Of a DNA stretch of 64,000 bases, positions 23,210 to 35,295 are shown one piece after another (the first letter of the stretch is position 1; the number at the start of each line of letters is the position of its first letter). Made by a program: the position numbers and the translations under genes. Location of the stretch: NCBI RefSeq assembly GCF_000327385.1, contig NW_008709815.1:492267-556266 (forward strand). Direction: 5' to 3'. Origin of the DNA: Lottia gigantea. Its lineage: Eukaryota; Mollusca; Gastropoda; Lottiidae. A model generated the notes under the pieces. The model made no database searches. It saw only the letters and a list, made by a program, of their open reading frames with translations, and was not told the DNA's origin.

Positions 23210-24835
23210 ATTTAAAGTATAAGCCACTGCCCTTCTAATACAATTATAAGCCACTGTCCCACTAACCTTCTATTTAAAATATAAGCCACTGACCTACTAA
23301 CCCACTGCCTTTCTAAAGAAACAATAGGCCACTCACCTATAAAAAAAACCCACTTATCTACCAACCCCATAATTATAAACTATAAGCCACTGTCCCACTA
23401 ACCTTCCATTGAAACTATAAGCCACTGACCTACTAACCTACTGCCCTATTAGAATAATGAAGACGGACAATGCCAGTCAGTGTGCAATGAAACTCGAAAC
23501 TGATAATCTTCTATTTAAAGTATAAGCCACTGCCCTTCTAATAAAACTATAAGCCACTGTTCCACTAACCTTCTATTTAAAATATAAGCCACTGACCTAT
23601 TAATCCACTGCCCTTCTAATGAAACTAAAACAATTGACCTACTTCCCGTGCCACTGACCTATTAACCAATTGCCCTTGTAATAGCCTACTGACCTAGTGT
23701 CCGTCCAATAGGCCACTGATCTACTTACCGCCTTCTAATGAAACCAATGACCTATTAAACTACAGCCCTTCTAATGAAACTAAAACCATTGACCTACTTC
23801 CCGTGCCACTGACCTATTAACTTACTTGACTCCTATTGAAACTTTTCCTCTGACCTATTAACCTACTGTCTTTCTAATGAAACTATTAGCCCCTGACCTA
23901 TTAACCTACTGCCTTTCTAATGAAACTATAAGCCCCTGACCTATTAACCCACTGTCTTTCTATTGAAACTATAAACCCTTGACCTATTAACCTACTGTCT
24001 TTCTAATGAAACTATAAACCCCTGACCTATTAACCCACTGCCTTTCTAATGAAACTATAAGCCCATGACCTATTAACAAACTGCCTTTCTATTGAAAATA
24101 TAAGCCCCTTACCTATTAACCTACTGCCCTTCTAATGAAACTATTAGCCCCTGACCTATTAACCTACTGTCTTTCTAATGAAACTATAAGCCCCTGACCT
24201 ATTAACCCACTGCCTTTCTATTGAAACTATAAGCCCCTGACCTATTAACCCACTGCCTTTCTATTGAAACTATAAGCCCCTGGCCGATTAATCTACTGTC
24301 TTTCTAATGAAACTATAAGCCGCTGACCTATTAACCTACTGCCCTTCTAATGAAACTATTATAGGCCCCTGACCTATTAACCTACTGCCCTTCTAATGAA
24401 ACTATAAGCCCCTGACCTATTAACCTGCTGTCCTTCTAATGAAACTATAAGCCCCTGGCCTATTAAGCTACTGCCCTTCTAATGAAACTATAAGCCCCTG
24501 ACCTATTAACCCACTGCCTTTCTATTGAAACTATAAGCCCCTGGCCGATTAATCTACTGTCTTTCTTATGAAACTATTAGCCCCTGACCTATTAACCTAC
24601 TGTCCTTCTAATGAAACTATAAGCCCCTGACCTATTAACCTACTGCCCTTCTAATAAAACTATAAGCCCCCGACCTTTTAACCTACTGTCCTTCTAATGA
24701 AACTTTAAGCCCCTGACCTATTAAGCTACTGCCCTTCTAATGAAACTATAAGCCCTTGACCTATTAATCTGCTGTCCTTCTAATGAAACTATAAGCCCCT
24801 GACCTACTAACCTAGTTGTCAAATGCCCTACTGAA
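23210..24835 (-). repeat. 43-bp minisatellite upstream of stathmin copy 4, longest block
   Basis: About 1.6 kb of 43-bp units, irregular at 23210-23860 and regular at 23860-24835 (CTATTAACCTACTG, CTTCTAATGAAAC, TATAAGCCCCTGAC). It ends beside a motif that also starts the + strand blocks (AGGGCATTTG on the minus strand). Confidence 0.9.
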
Positions 24836-26637
24836 ACTCTAGTAAATTGCCACACTGACCTATTTCCATTTCAATTACCAAGATTAATAAAATAACAATT
24901 TATTTTCTTTAGTTTGCACATGTATTTTCCGGAATCTTGCTCCATGGGTTCCAAGCATTGGAATATTGTAGGATCCTTTAGGTATTCCAGCAAGGCTCTC
25001 CAGATTCCAGAGAGCTACTTTAAGTAAAAGCCCATTTTTACATATCACTTGGGTTAGTAATATCTACTGGAGATATCCTTGTGATTTCAGAACAAGACAC
25101 GATAATACGTATCGCAATCCAGATGTTTATAAACTTGGCTCATATCTCTTGACATTTCTGTGAATGTGCCCGCAAAGAAACTTAACATCATTGCAAAGTT
25201 TTAGTAACCAGAATAAACAAATAACTTTCTTTAGTAATTAACTTTTCATCAGAGTTAAAACATTAGCTTGAAATGAAATCAGAATACAAAGAGCAAAGAA
25301 AGCACATGTTGTGGACATAATTTGTTGCTTTGACTACAGTCTTTATTCACGACATTGTGCGGAACTAGCACATCTTCTCAATAATAAATACACATTTCAA
25401 AAACGCATTCCATTTGTCAATATAGCTCTTGATACCAATTCCAACATTGACTTGTATTTACTGCCATGAAATGAGCCATTGGTGTTTCTTTTTTTTATTT
25501 CATTATTTACAACAAATTAACAAAACGTAAACAACTCAATTTATCATACTATAACAGTTTAGTTTCTACACAGTGAGTGTGGCTCTTTCATACTAACAGA
25601 TCCAGTACTTGGGCCGAAGGGAATTTAACAAACCATGTAAGTATTTATTCAAGGTGTTCAATAATTTAGTTGAAGTGAAAAATTCATCGACAGTTTTTCC
25701 AAAGATAGCGAGGGTAAGTTTTAAGCTTTATCAAAGAGCCACAAAGTCTAAGTAGGAAAGTATTTGAAAGTATTTTTAAAGCTATAGTGATCATACCATT
25801 TCAATATAAAAATATATAAATCTTTGGAAAATATTTCAAGGAAACCTTTTTAATGTGGTTTAGTGGCTCAAGAGTGTACAATAGATGAAGCTTACTTATA
25901 GTAGGCTTACCTTCAGAAAAGACATTAGGATTCATAACTTTGCAATTTGTTATTTCAATGCATTTGGTTTGACAATTAACATGAACATTTATGTTCTTTC
26001 ACCAGCAAGTTAATTGAATTAGTCCATTGAAGTATTAATGAGGTGGTTTAACACTGTTTTGTGGTTTAAGGTAATCAAAATTCTACACCTTAGGCTTTTT
26101 GAAAATACACCAAATGGAACAGATATAGTGGTTCTTTTGCTTTGTGTTTAACAGAATTAGGACATGTAGAAATGCTATCTTCATAATAGAATATCAACCA
26201 AGATCTGGAGACTTGGGACTTTTGTCTTTTTTACATGAACATTTTTATTCAAGCCCACTACATGTTTGAATTCATTCGTTATAGTGGTAAGAAGAAAACG
26301 ATAAAATTCAGCTCTATCATCATGTTAGTAAATACTTAGACAGCTTTTTCTCCTTAAGCTCAACCAAGAGCTTATTTATGATATTGCCCTCCAGTAGGAA
26401 TTTAACACAACCAATAGTAAACAATGAAATTAAGTAATAAATAAAAATAATTTATGGTTTATATTTGAAAATATAACAAATAACATTCATATTTCATGTT
26501 TCTTTCAGGAAAAGCTGGTGCCAATCTTCCTGATATTTATGTCACAATGCATGTAATAAATTATCCAGCTTCAAACTTTTAGCACCATGTTTAATTGTTG
26601 ATGGATTTCTACCTTTTTTTAATATACATATAAAGTC
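24836..26637. other. Outer edge of the stathmin duplication, then gene-free flank
   Basis: 24836-25030 is the inverted counterpart of the unit 1/2 junction and of the unit 2 tail. From about 25030 to 26637 the sequence is AT-rich and single-copy-looking. No coding exon was supported. Confidence 0.5.
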
Positions 26638-27012
26638 TTGATGGAAACATATTCAGATTTTCTTCAACATATTTTCTATTATTGCTGGAAACAGATTTCT
26701 ACTTTTGCTGGAATCAGATTTCTATTTTTGCTGGAAACATTTCTACTTTTGCTGGAATCAGATTTCTATTTTTGCTGGAAACAGTTTTCCTCTTTTGCTG
26801 GAACCAAATTTCTGCTAGTAACAGATTTTCAGTTTAGTTGGAAACAGATTTCTTGTTTTGTTGGAACCAAATTTCTGCTTAAAACAGATTTTCAGTTTAG
26901 TTGGAAAAAGATTTCTATTTTAGCTGGAAACAGATTTCTTGCTTTGCTGGGAACAGATTTCTATTTTTGATTGGAAACAAATTTCTTGTTTTGCTGGAAA
27001 CAGATTTCTCCC
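26638..27012. repeat. Tandem repeat of about 25 bp beyond the HMGCR stop
   Basis: Units such as TTTTTGCTGGAAACAGATTT and CTTTTGCTGGAATCAGATTT repeat about 14 times. Repetition keeps one + frame open for 110 codons, which is an artefact of the repeat. It lies within about 90 bases of the end of the HMGCR coding region and may be in its 3' UTR. Confidence 0.85.
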
Positions 27013-27097
27013 ACAGACAGTTGTTTTTATAAAATAAATAATAAACAAAAGTTTTGATAAGTTCTTATTATCACAAGTTGTTTGAGTTTGTCTGATT

Positions 27098-30000
27098 TCA
27101 GGATGCCAAGCTGGTACAAGTTCCTGGCATTTTTATAATTTCACTTGGTCTTCTTGCTAAATTTGCACTGGAAGCTACATTTAGACTGGATCTATAATAT
27201 TAACAAAATAGAATTTTAACAAAATCTATCCATAAAAGATCATATTTTTTGCCTTTTGCTATTTTGTTTGAATTTCAACAGTGACTTAATTTCTTGCATT
27301 GATGCTTTCATCTTGAAATTAACATGAAACAGTGCTAACATTTATACGAATAAAGCAAGCACACAATTTCTTGTTTTGGACTGAGTAGTCAAGAGTGACT
27401 TATCTGCTGGTGTCAAACCTATAAATATCATAAAAGATAGTTGACACTAACCTGTTATGTTTCAGATGACTTTTTACAAGATGACCAGCAGCTAGAGCTG
27501 ACATTAAAGATAATTCACCGGCCAAAACAGTAGTACACACGATCTGAGCTAATAACCTAGCATTATCACCAGGTGATTCTTGACTAGCACCTTTAACACC
27601 TAACATCTATAAATAGAAATAATAGTCTTTAACACCTAGCATCTATAAATAGAGTATTTAACACCTAGCATCTATAAACACCTAGCATCTATAAATAGAG
27701 TATTTAACACCTAGCATCTATAAATAGAGTATTTAACACCTAGCATCTATAAACACCTAGCATCTATAAATAGAGTATTTAACACCTAGCATCTATAAAT
27801 AGAGTATTTAACACCTAGCATCTATAAACACCTAGCATCTATAAATAGAGTATTTAACACCTAGCATCTATAAATAGAGTATTTAACACCTAGCATCTAT
27901 AAATAGAGTATTTAACACCTAGCATCTATAAATAGAATATTTAACACCTAGCATCTATAAATAGCGTATTTAACACCTAGCATCTATAAATAGAGTATTT
28001 AACACCTAGCATCTATAAATAGAGTATTTAACACCTAGCATCTATAAATAGAGTATTTAACATCTAGCATCTATAAATAGAATATTTAACACCTAGCATC
28101 TATAAATAGAGTATTTAACACCTAGCATCTATAAATAGAGTATTTAACACCTAGCATCTATAAATAGAAACAGAGTCCTTAACACCTAGCATCTATAAAT
28201 AGAGTATTTAACACCTAGCATCTATAAATAGAAACAGAGTCCTTAACACCTAGCATCTATAAATAGAGTATTTAACACCTAGCATCTATAAATAGAAACA
28301 GAGTCCTTAACACCTAGCATCTATAAATAGAAACAAGAGCTTTTAACATCTATAAATAGAAATATTCAACAACACCTTACCTGTAAGCAAGCAGCTTGTG
28401 GTGGTAGGACAGTTCCACCGCCTACAGTACCTAATTCTATTGATGGCATTGTACAGGTTATATGTAAATCCTCATGTGTTGGTCCTGTAGCTTCCATTAA
28501 TGTTATGCAATTAGAACTAGCAATATTCTGGGCTGGGTCCTGTAATAAGAGACACTAATATTGGTGTTTCTGTGAAGAGTGCTAATTGATTTTATGCACC
28601 TTCTTTTATATCCCTGGTTTAATTTAACTATTGAATATTTCAATGAATTGGGTTGAATTTATTAAACTCTTTGAAGTCCTTCAGAATGGTGATCTCTGAA
28701 AGCATGTAATAAGAAGAGGTACCAAAGTTTTCTTCAGCATAACCAATTTGATAACAAAATGATCTTCAAACAGGAGAATTTGTTTTTTTGGCAATTGTCT
28801 CAATATAGATTTCATTATAGATCATTATCATAAAAGAGTGTTTATAAAAGTATGAAACTAACCTGTCCAGTAGCAATATAAATAGCTGTTACTATATTAG
28901 CAGCATGAGCATTAAAACCACCAATACTGCCGGCCATGGCTGATCCTACCAGATTTTTATTAATATTCAATTCAACAAGAGCTGGTACCGTTGTTTTTAA
29001 TACTGTTTTAACTATATTAGCTGGTATAATAGCTTCTGTTACTACTGATTTTCCACGACCTTCAATCCTGCAAAAAAATACAATGAAATTTTCATGAGTA
29101 TGATGAAGTTAATGAGAACTGATAGTGATATACAATAGAAATGACCCAAGGACAGAAGATGGAGAAGCTGGTGGTGACTTTAACAATATTTACAGCCTGT
29201 AGGTTATCAGTTCATATTTGTCCTAACCAAACATTTCAATTCTAAGACTATCCTGCCATTGTAACGCATTATCTCTTTCCTACTATAGAGCTTCTTCTGT
29301 CTTCTGCAATACTCTTATTAACTAAAATTGAGCCACCATTAAAAGTGAAAGTATGATGTCTTACCAATTAATAGCAGCAGGTTTCTTATCTGTACAATAA
29401 TTACCACTTAAACTAACAATTTCCATCTCAGGATGCTGTTCTACAATAAAATTTAATGCTCTTTCTGTGCCCTAAAATAAAAAAATAAAGCACATTATAT
29501 TTTGAATAAATTTTGCAGTGGACAGCAATTCACCTTGAATTATTTTCATTAGCTCTTTAAGTGATTTTTAACTAAACAAGCATTCCATTCTTACCTTTGA
29601 TAACATATTCATTCCCATAGCATCTCCAGTAGACGCTACAAATCTTATATATAAACATCTTCCACCTTGAGCTATATGTAATTTTTGTAACCTTGCAAAT
29701 CTGAAATTAGCAAAAAAGTTACGTGTATGTGACAAATTGTCATATTCAAACCCATCCTATATCTGACCAATAAACACATGTCATTGAAATTTTAGCAAAT
29801 TTATCAAACATCCAGTCTCTCAATGCTATGCAGGGTGCAATGTGAGAAATTGTTTGCTTAAGCATTCTTTTTTTTTCCTTTTCCATCTGTTGAAGAGTTT
29901 GAACATGCACAGGACCTCAGTTTATTGTCCCATCCCTTCCATGTCAGTCCTTCCAACCTGCATCAATAACACAGGAGAAATCAGGTTGAAAAATGCCAAG

Positions 30001-33000
30001 GTATCATCTTGTTAATGTTGTTTAGAAATGGGGAAAAATAAGTGCAAAATGGTTGTCACTATACAAATATATATAAAACAGAAGTCAACATTACCTGCTG
30101 GTCATATTGAAACATTCCTCCACTTGTTGGAAATTTTCTTCTTTTTCTAACCACAGTTTGACTTCACTAGCTTTTTTAGCTGTTACAAATCTTACTACTG
30201 GTCCTCTGGTCATTCCCTCACCAATAACTGTACTTAATGCTCCACCACTTTGCTGAAGACAAATCAACCAAACTTTGTCAGAATTAAACAAAATGAGACA
30301 AAAAACTTGCAGTGCATTGACAGCATGTGCTTGCTGTTTCTACAGAAAACTGGTCAATTATTTCTTCAGTTGTGTATGATCCAAGATGGCTGTCAAACTA
30401 TATTCATGTCTGTCTCAATGCAATTTTCAGTTTTTAAACATGTTTTGTAGAAAGCTGGTAGGAAAATACATGTCTATTGCAGCTAATTTCATGGTTTCTT
30501 TTCCTTTCAAGATTTTGGAAATCAATTCCTGAAATCTGGCCTGCAAGCTGGTTTATGGTCATCATCAAAAATGTAAGTTTCCTACCTCTATTGCACGACA
30601 TCCTCTATTAGTACTAGCTATTAAACAACCTTCTGTAGTGGCCATTGGTATATGATATCTTTTATCATTGAGTAATAAAGGACCAGCTACACCAACTGGT
30701 ACAGGCATATAACCTACTACATTCTCACAACAAGCTCCTTCAACCTACATTATAATATAACATTAGATCATAATACAAGTACATATAAACATTCAATTTA
30801 CAAAACCATTTAATAGTAAATGGAACATCACCAAACAACAACATAAGACTGTATATGTGCAGCTATCTTTCTGTCCAAATCAGTATTGACGACTTTCTAG
30901 TAAACAAATTCTGGACTATATGTAAGAAATCATTCCCTTCATCAAATTCCAAATGGAATTGCCTATTTAAAGATAGGTTCCCTTATTTTCATCATATGAA
31001 AAGAAAGTAGAGGTGTTCTAATGACATGGAAAAATACCAGTTTGTCTCACATGTCAATAATTAATTCATAATTAGCTAAATTAGAAGAGAATTACCAACA
31101 GAATTCCAATTCTTTTTTTAGTTTATTCAGACTGTATATACATGGAAATTTATGAATACATAATTCATTCATAATTAATCACATAGATTGCTTAATTTGA
31201 CACTAAAAAAATAAGGAAACCCATCTTTAAATATTACTGAAATTAATTTGTAGCAATTGAATATATCTGTATAAGACAATATTATAACTTTGTTAACTTA
31301 CATAAGTATAATCATAATGCATAAAAGGTAATTTCTGTAAAGCCTCTATATCAGGTAATGTTTTAGATATTAATTTTCGTCTACAATGAAACAAGATTTA
31401 AAATTATATAAAAAAAAAGATCAACTTGATATGCTTGGTATATTTAGAATATGTTGAAATTAGAAACATTCAAATGGAGAGTAAAAATGATATTTACCTG
31501 ATACCAACTCCTCTAACATGATCACCTAACATATTTTCTAATTTATAAGCTGGAATATGTTTACTACCAACTAACATTAATATTTCTTCATCTGTTAAAC
31601 TATTTGGTCCACTCTATAATCATACAGAATATTTTTTCATTAAAATTTGTATTTGCATTTTCGTCTTAGATCCTAACAGCAATAACCAATATTGTGTAGT
31701 GTAGCTATTTGATTGGATTGCACACCAGTGAAAACAGCTAATCAGAGCCCTCGACAGTTAGACTGTAAACATTATGACAGCTCTGCTAGTGTACAATCCA
31801 ATCAAATCGCAGCATTTACTTACTTCCGTTATACAAGAACTGTGGTTATTAGTCAGTGAAAAAAACCTGCAGTTGTGAAGATGGTTAAGGCAGTATCACA
31901 AGATAAGAATCTTTCAAAATATCTAAGAAACACTCCATTGAAATCAAAAGTATTTTTTCTCATAAAAAAGAGATTCAACTTACATCAGATTTTAAAGTGG
32001 CAATACAATGTTCTAAAGAACGTGGTTTAGCTGGTGACTGTAATAATTCTAATTGGGTGAAATCATCTACTAGTTCAGTTTGGGTCTCTTTATCTTCTTT
32101 AGAACTATCATCATCATCACTATCAGAATCACCAATTATAAATGATGCATCATTTTTATAATCTTTTTCTTCTTCTATTACAGGTATATGACCTAGAATG
32201 TCACACATTTCATTTAACATGCTATCTCCTGGAGACTAGAGCTTGGTATTGGTTTAAGTTTTAACACTCACCATCATAATATATTGCACAAAATAGAAAA
32301 AGCAAAAATTGCTTTGTATATAAATGACTTACCGTTTGACTGAATAATAGTATTCATACTAGTAGATGTTGAAATATCTTTTGTTACATCATGATCCTGG
32401 ATTAATTTCTGCACCTCTCTGTCTACACTCTCATCAAAAAATACATATTTTATAGCTAATATAGCAGCTAGACCAAATGTTATACTGTAATCTGTATTGA
32501 AGGTTAGTAATCTGAAAATACATATTTTATAGTTAATATGGCAGCTAGACCAAATGTTATACTGCAATCTGTATTGAAGGTTAGTAATCTGAAAATACAT
32601 ATTTTATAGTTAATATGGCAGCTAGACCAAATGTTATACTGAAATCTGTATTGAAGGTTAGTAATCTGAAAATACATATTTTATAGTTAATATGGCAGCT
32701 AGACCAAATGTTATACTGTAATCGGTATTGAAGGTTAGTAATCTGAAAATAGCAGGTAGACCAAATGTTATACTGTAATCTGTATTGAAGGTTAGTAATT
32801 TGAAAATACATAATTTATTTATGCTTTATTCACAGATGACTGATAATTTATGCATAAAGGTGGTAATTTTATCAATAAACATAATATTATGAAAGACTTA
32901 CTTATAGAGATAAAATTGCCATAACGGCATATCTGGAGTGATGCGTTTATCCATTAAAGCCTGTTCAGCTGATGTTAAACTAATATCTAATTTTGATGTT

Positions 33001-35262
33001 GATGTATTGGGTGATGTAAAACCAGCTGTTAAGCGACTGTGAGCATGAACCAAAACTAGACCAGCAGACTATAATTAGAAATAGAAATTTCATGAGCTTC
33101 CACTTTTTAAGGTTTTAGACAAGTAATTTCTTTAGAATCAATCACAAAATCCGTTATCGGCTGCAAAGCATAATATAATATTCAGCAAGAGATTTTACTA
33201 TATATATCACAAGTTGAAAGCTCTATTATCAGAAATCATCATTAAGTATCCATCGCATTCACAAGTGACAATGGGATACATCCTTCCAATATGCTAAGAT
33301 GAAAAGTTTTCATATTCAAACCCATCCCTTTGCATGATATATGTGTATAAACACTTACCATGATAATTTTAACTCTTTGAGTGACAGGATTTGGTTTTTT
33401 TTCCTCTTCTTCTTCTTGTAATATTTTAGATATCTGTTGTAACTGCCATAGTGGGCGGCCATTTCTTTCTCTTGACAACTGGAAAAATACAATTTTCATT
33501 TGAACATTTAGCAACTAAATTATTGGATTATCATTATGTTTTATAATTTTAACTCATTTACCTGTCAATTGTAAGACATCTTACATTTCTTTTCCAATAA
33601 GAAATCTGTTCATAAGAAATAATATAAAGAATTAGCCCAGAATTTGAGGTTGAAGTTATGAACAGAAGTTAAGCAAGGGCAAATATAGAGACATGAGGTC
33701 AAGGACATGATACACGTTTGTTTACATTCTCAATGTAACAATTGAAGAAATGGATAAAAAAAAAACAAAGAAAATACATTTGGTTTATCTTACCTCTAAA
33801 ACTAAGGCTAAACAAGCAGGATAAAAGGTCATAAAAGCTAAATAATTAGCTATAACAGATAAACAACCAAAACAACACATAGTTTCTAACTGACGAAGAC
33901 CTATAATACAAAACATTATGTATATAACAACATTGATCAGGGGAAGTAACTCAAAGACAATTTTTGAAATATTGTCACATTCATACTAATTTGAGTTCAA
34001 ATCCAACATAAAAGCAAAATTCGACTACAAGTGCTTCAGCATCAAGACCATAAATTTCAAAAGGGCTGTTGATTGAATGGAAACAAGTTCGGATAAACCG
34101 AAATATAGATTCCCTGAATAGAATAAACATACCTGATAGTGTGCCCACACCAATAACTAAAGTTTCTACTATAGCATCTAATGTTATAGATGGTCCAATG
34201 ATAGCCATTCCTTTAGCTATATTATCCTTCACTTCTGCATGCGAGGCTGAACTCAGAGCAAATCTTGCCAAGGCACTGGCTTTTGATAGGTCTATTAACA
34301 GTAAGAAAAATGGAAGAGCTTCACTGAAAAACAAAAACCTTACTGATATTTTGTTTCAGAAAATACATAATGCATTGGGCAATGAAGAAAATTTTAACAT
34401 TTCCTTGATTTTTATCTGTTAAGGATGTTAATGTTCAGTTGATAGCATGTGAGCCTGTGTGTAATGTTCTATGTATATAATATACTGTACTTACTCTAAG
34501 CCTGTCAAATCATTACCAAGTAAATGAATAACAGCCATGCTGAATACAAAACTAGAAAAGATGGTAAAAACACCTGATACACCTGGAATTACAAAACATA
34601 ACATGGATATAACATACCATTTTTATTGTATTTCACCCCCTAATAGCTATACATCCTTAATGACAGAAGTCCTGACTTTTCACCAATCTGATTGTGATTG
34701 TATGTGATGAACACTTTTAAAATACGATTCAGTCTTACCTAATAAATATTTGGAACCTAATCTACGAAGATTTCTAAATTGTAGATAAATATAAATCACA
34801 GCTAAACATCTTGTTATGGTCATAATAATCAAATCCGAACTTTTCATATCAGGCTGAAAAACAAATTAAATCTGAACATTCTTCTGATCTGCACCTTATT
34901 TGCCAGGGGGTATTGAATACAGACAAAACAAGCAATACAGTAAGCAATGGGGGAAATTTTAATAGAAATGTAGTTATAACGTGCTTTGTTTTTAATCATA
35001 AGGGCACATGCTAAGCAACTGTAAATATTCATTTCACCAAATTTATAGTATCTTCACAATGTCAATGAAAATAAAATAATTTGTATCAACTTACATGGAT
35101 ATCATTTTGAGGACAAATATAATTCCAACCACATACTTTTTCTGTACTGGTAAATAAACTCATGGACATTAGGCATAGGGTAATAGTTACTGTTCCAATT
35201 ATAACTTCCCATGGATGTGTGGCACAGAATTGTCCATGGGCTCTGAATAGACTGGACAACAT
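27098..35262 (-). CDS. HMGCR: HMG-CoA reductase, complete, 19 coding exons
   Basis: Reduces HMG-CoA to mevalonate in the ER membrane. Minus-strand coding exons: 35262-35095, 34853-34739, 34582-34495, 34323-34133, 33900-33794, 33478-33359, 33068-32902, 32511-32333, 32228-31984, 31613-31498, 31380-31302, 30744-30586, 30252-30095, 29700-29595, 29471-29365, 29067-28863, 28539-28381, 27606-27452, 27191-27098; 905 residues, phases agree throughout. Start [12 protein letters not shown] matches human MLSRLFRMHG. The membrane and sterol-sensing region shows [33 protein letters not shown] and TQRVKIIM (human Lys248 equivalent kept). An acidic linker ([14 protein letters not shown]) precedes the catalytic part: [31 protein letters not shown] (catalytic Glu), [19 protein letters not shown] (Lys), GQDPAQN (Asp), LVKSHLKHN (His). 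The Ser after HNR (human Ser872, AMPK site) is kept and is split from it by the last intron. Confidence 0.96.
27607..28350 (-). repeat. 29-bp minisatellite made of HMGCR exon-18 acceptor copies
   Basis: About 25 units, read on the minus strand as CTCTATTTATAG then ATGCTAGGTGTTAAATA. The true exon starts CTATTTATAG|ATGTTAGGTGTTAAAGG at 27606, so each unit contains the acceptor and about the first 15 exon bases. A few units are shortened or carry an extra AAACAGAGTCC-type segment. The array fills the intron between coding exons 17 and 18. Confidence 0.93.
30968..31229 (-). mobile_element. MITE family C, complete copy in an HMGCR intron
   Basis: Terminal inverted repeats AAGATAGGTTCCCTTATTTT at the left and its near complement ending AACCCATCTT at the right, between TA dinucleotides (TTTAA also readable). 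262 bp, no coding sequence. A partial copy lies at 9990-10137. Confidence 0.75.
32436..32812 (-). repeat. 77-bp tandem array of the HMGCR exon-8 acceptor and exon start
   Basis: On the minus strand each unit reads TATTTTCAG|ATTACTAACC and runs on as exon (TTTGGTCTAGCTGC) to ATATGTATTTT. Acceptor CAGs lie at 32514-32512, 32591-32589, 32668-32666 and 32745-32743; a fifth, shortened unit has lost its AG. The exon is taken here from the acceptor closest to the body of the exon (start 32511), since 77 is not a multiple of three and use of an upstream one stops within about 30 codons. Confidence 0.92.
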
Positions 35263-35295
35263 GGCAAATTTTCCAGGAGCGAACTGTGGTACTAT
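35263..35295 (-). other. HMGCR 5' UTR part of the first recognised coding exon
   Basis: Acceptor TATTTTCAG ends at 35296. The 33 bases before the ATG at 35262 are open in the HMGCR frame ([11 protein letters not shown]). They are 5' UTR if translation starts at MLSSLF, as in vertebrates where the first exon is non-coding. Confidence 0.6.

Noticed and set aside
23860-24835. 43-bp regular repeats as a CRISPR array or satellite centromere
   Set aside because: No spacers, short block, confined to the flanks of the stathmin copies.
3960-25030. A gene-capturing Helitron or large transposon carrying stathmin
   Set aside because: No Helitron ends, Rep/helicase, common terminal repeats or target duplications around the units; segmental duplication explains the data better.
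26638-26970. 110-codon open frame
   Set aside because: It lies wholly in a tandem repeat of about 25 bp and is a by-product of repetition.
27607-28350. CRISPR-like array (29-bp repeated unit)
   Set aside because: Units are head to tail with no unique spacers, and the context is an animal intron; it is a minisatellite derived from a splice acceptor.
32274-32811. Separate small proteins in the 77-bp repeats
   Set aside because: They are translations of duplicated HMGCR exon starts, not genes of their own.
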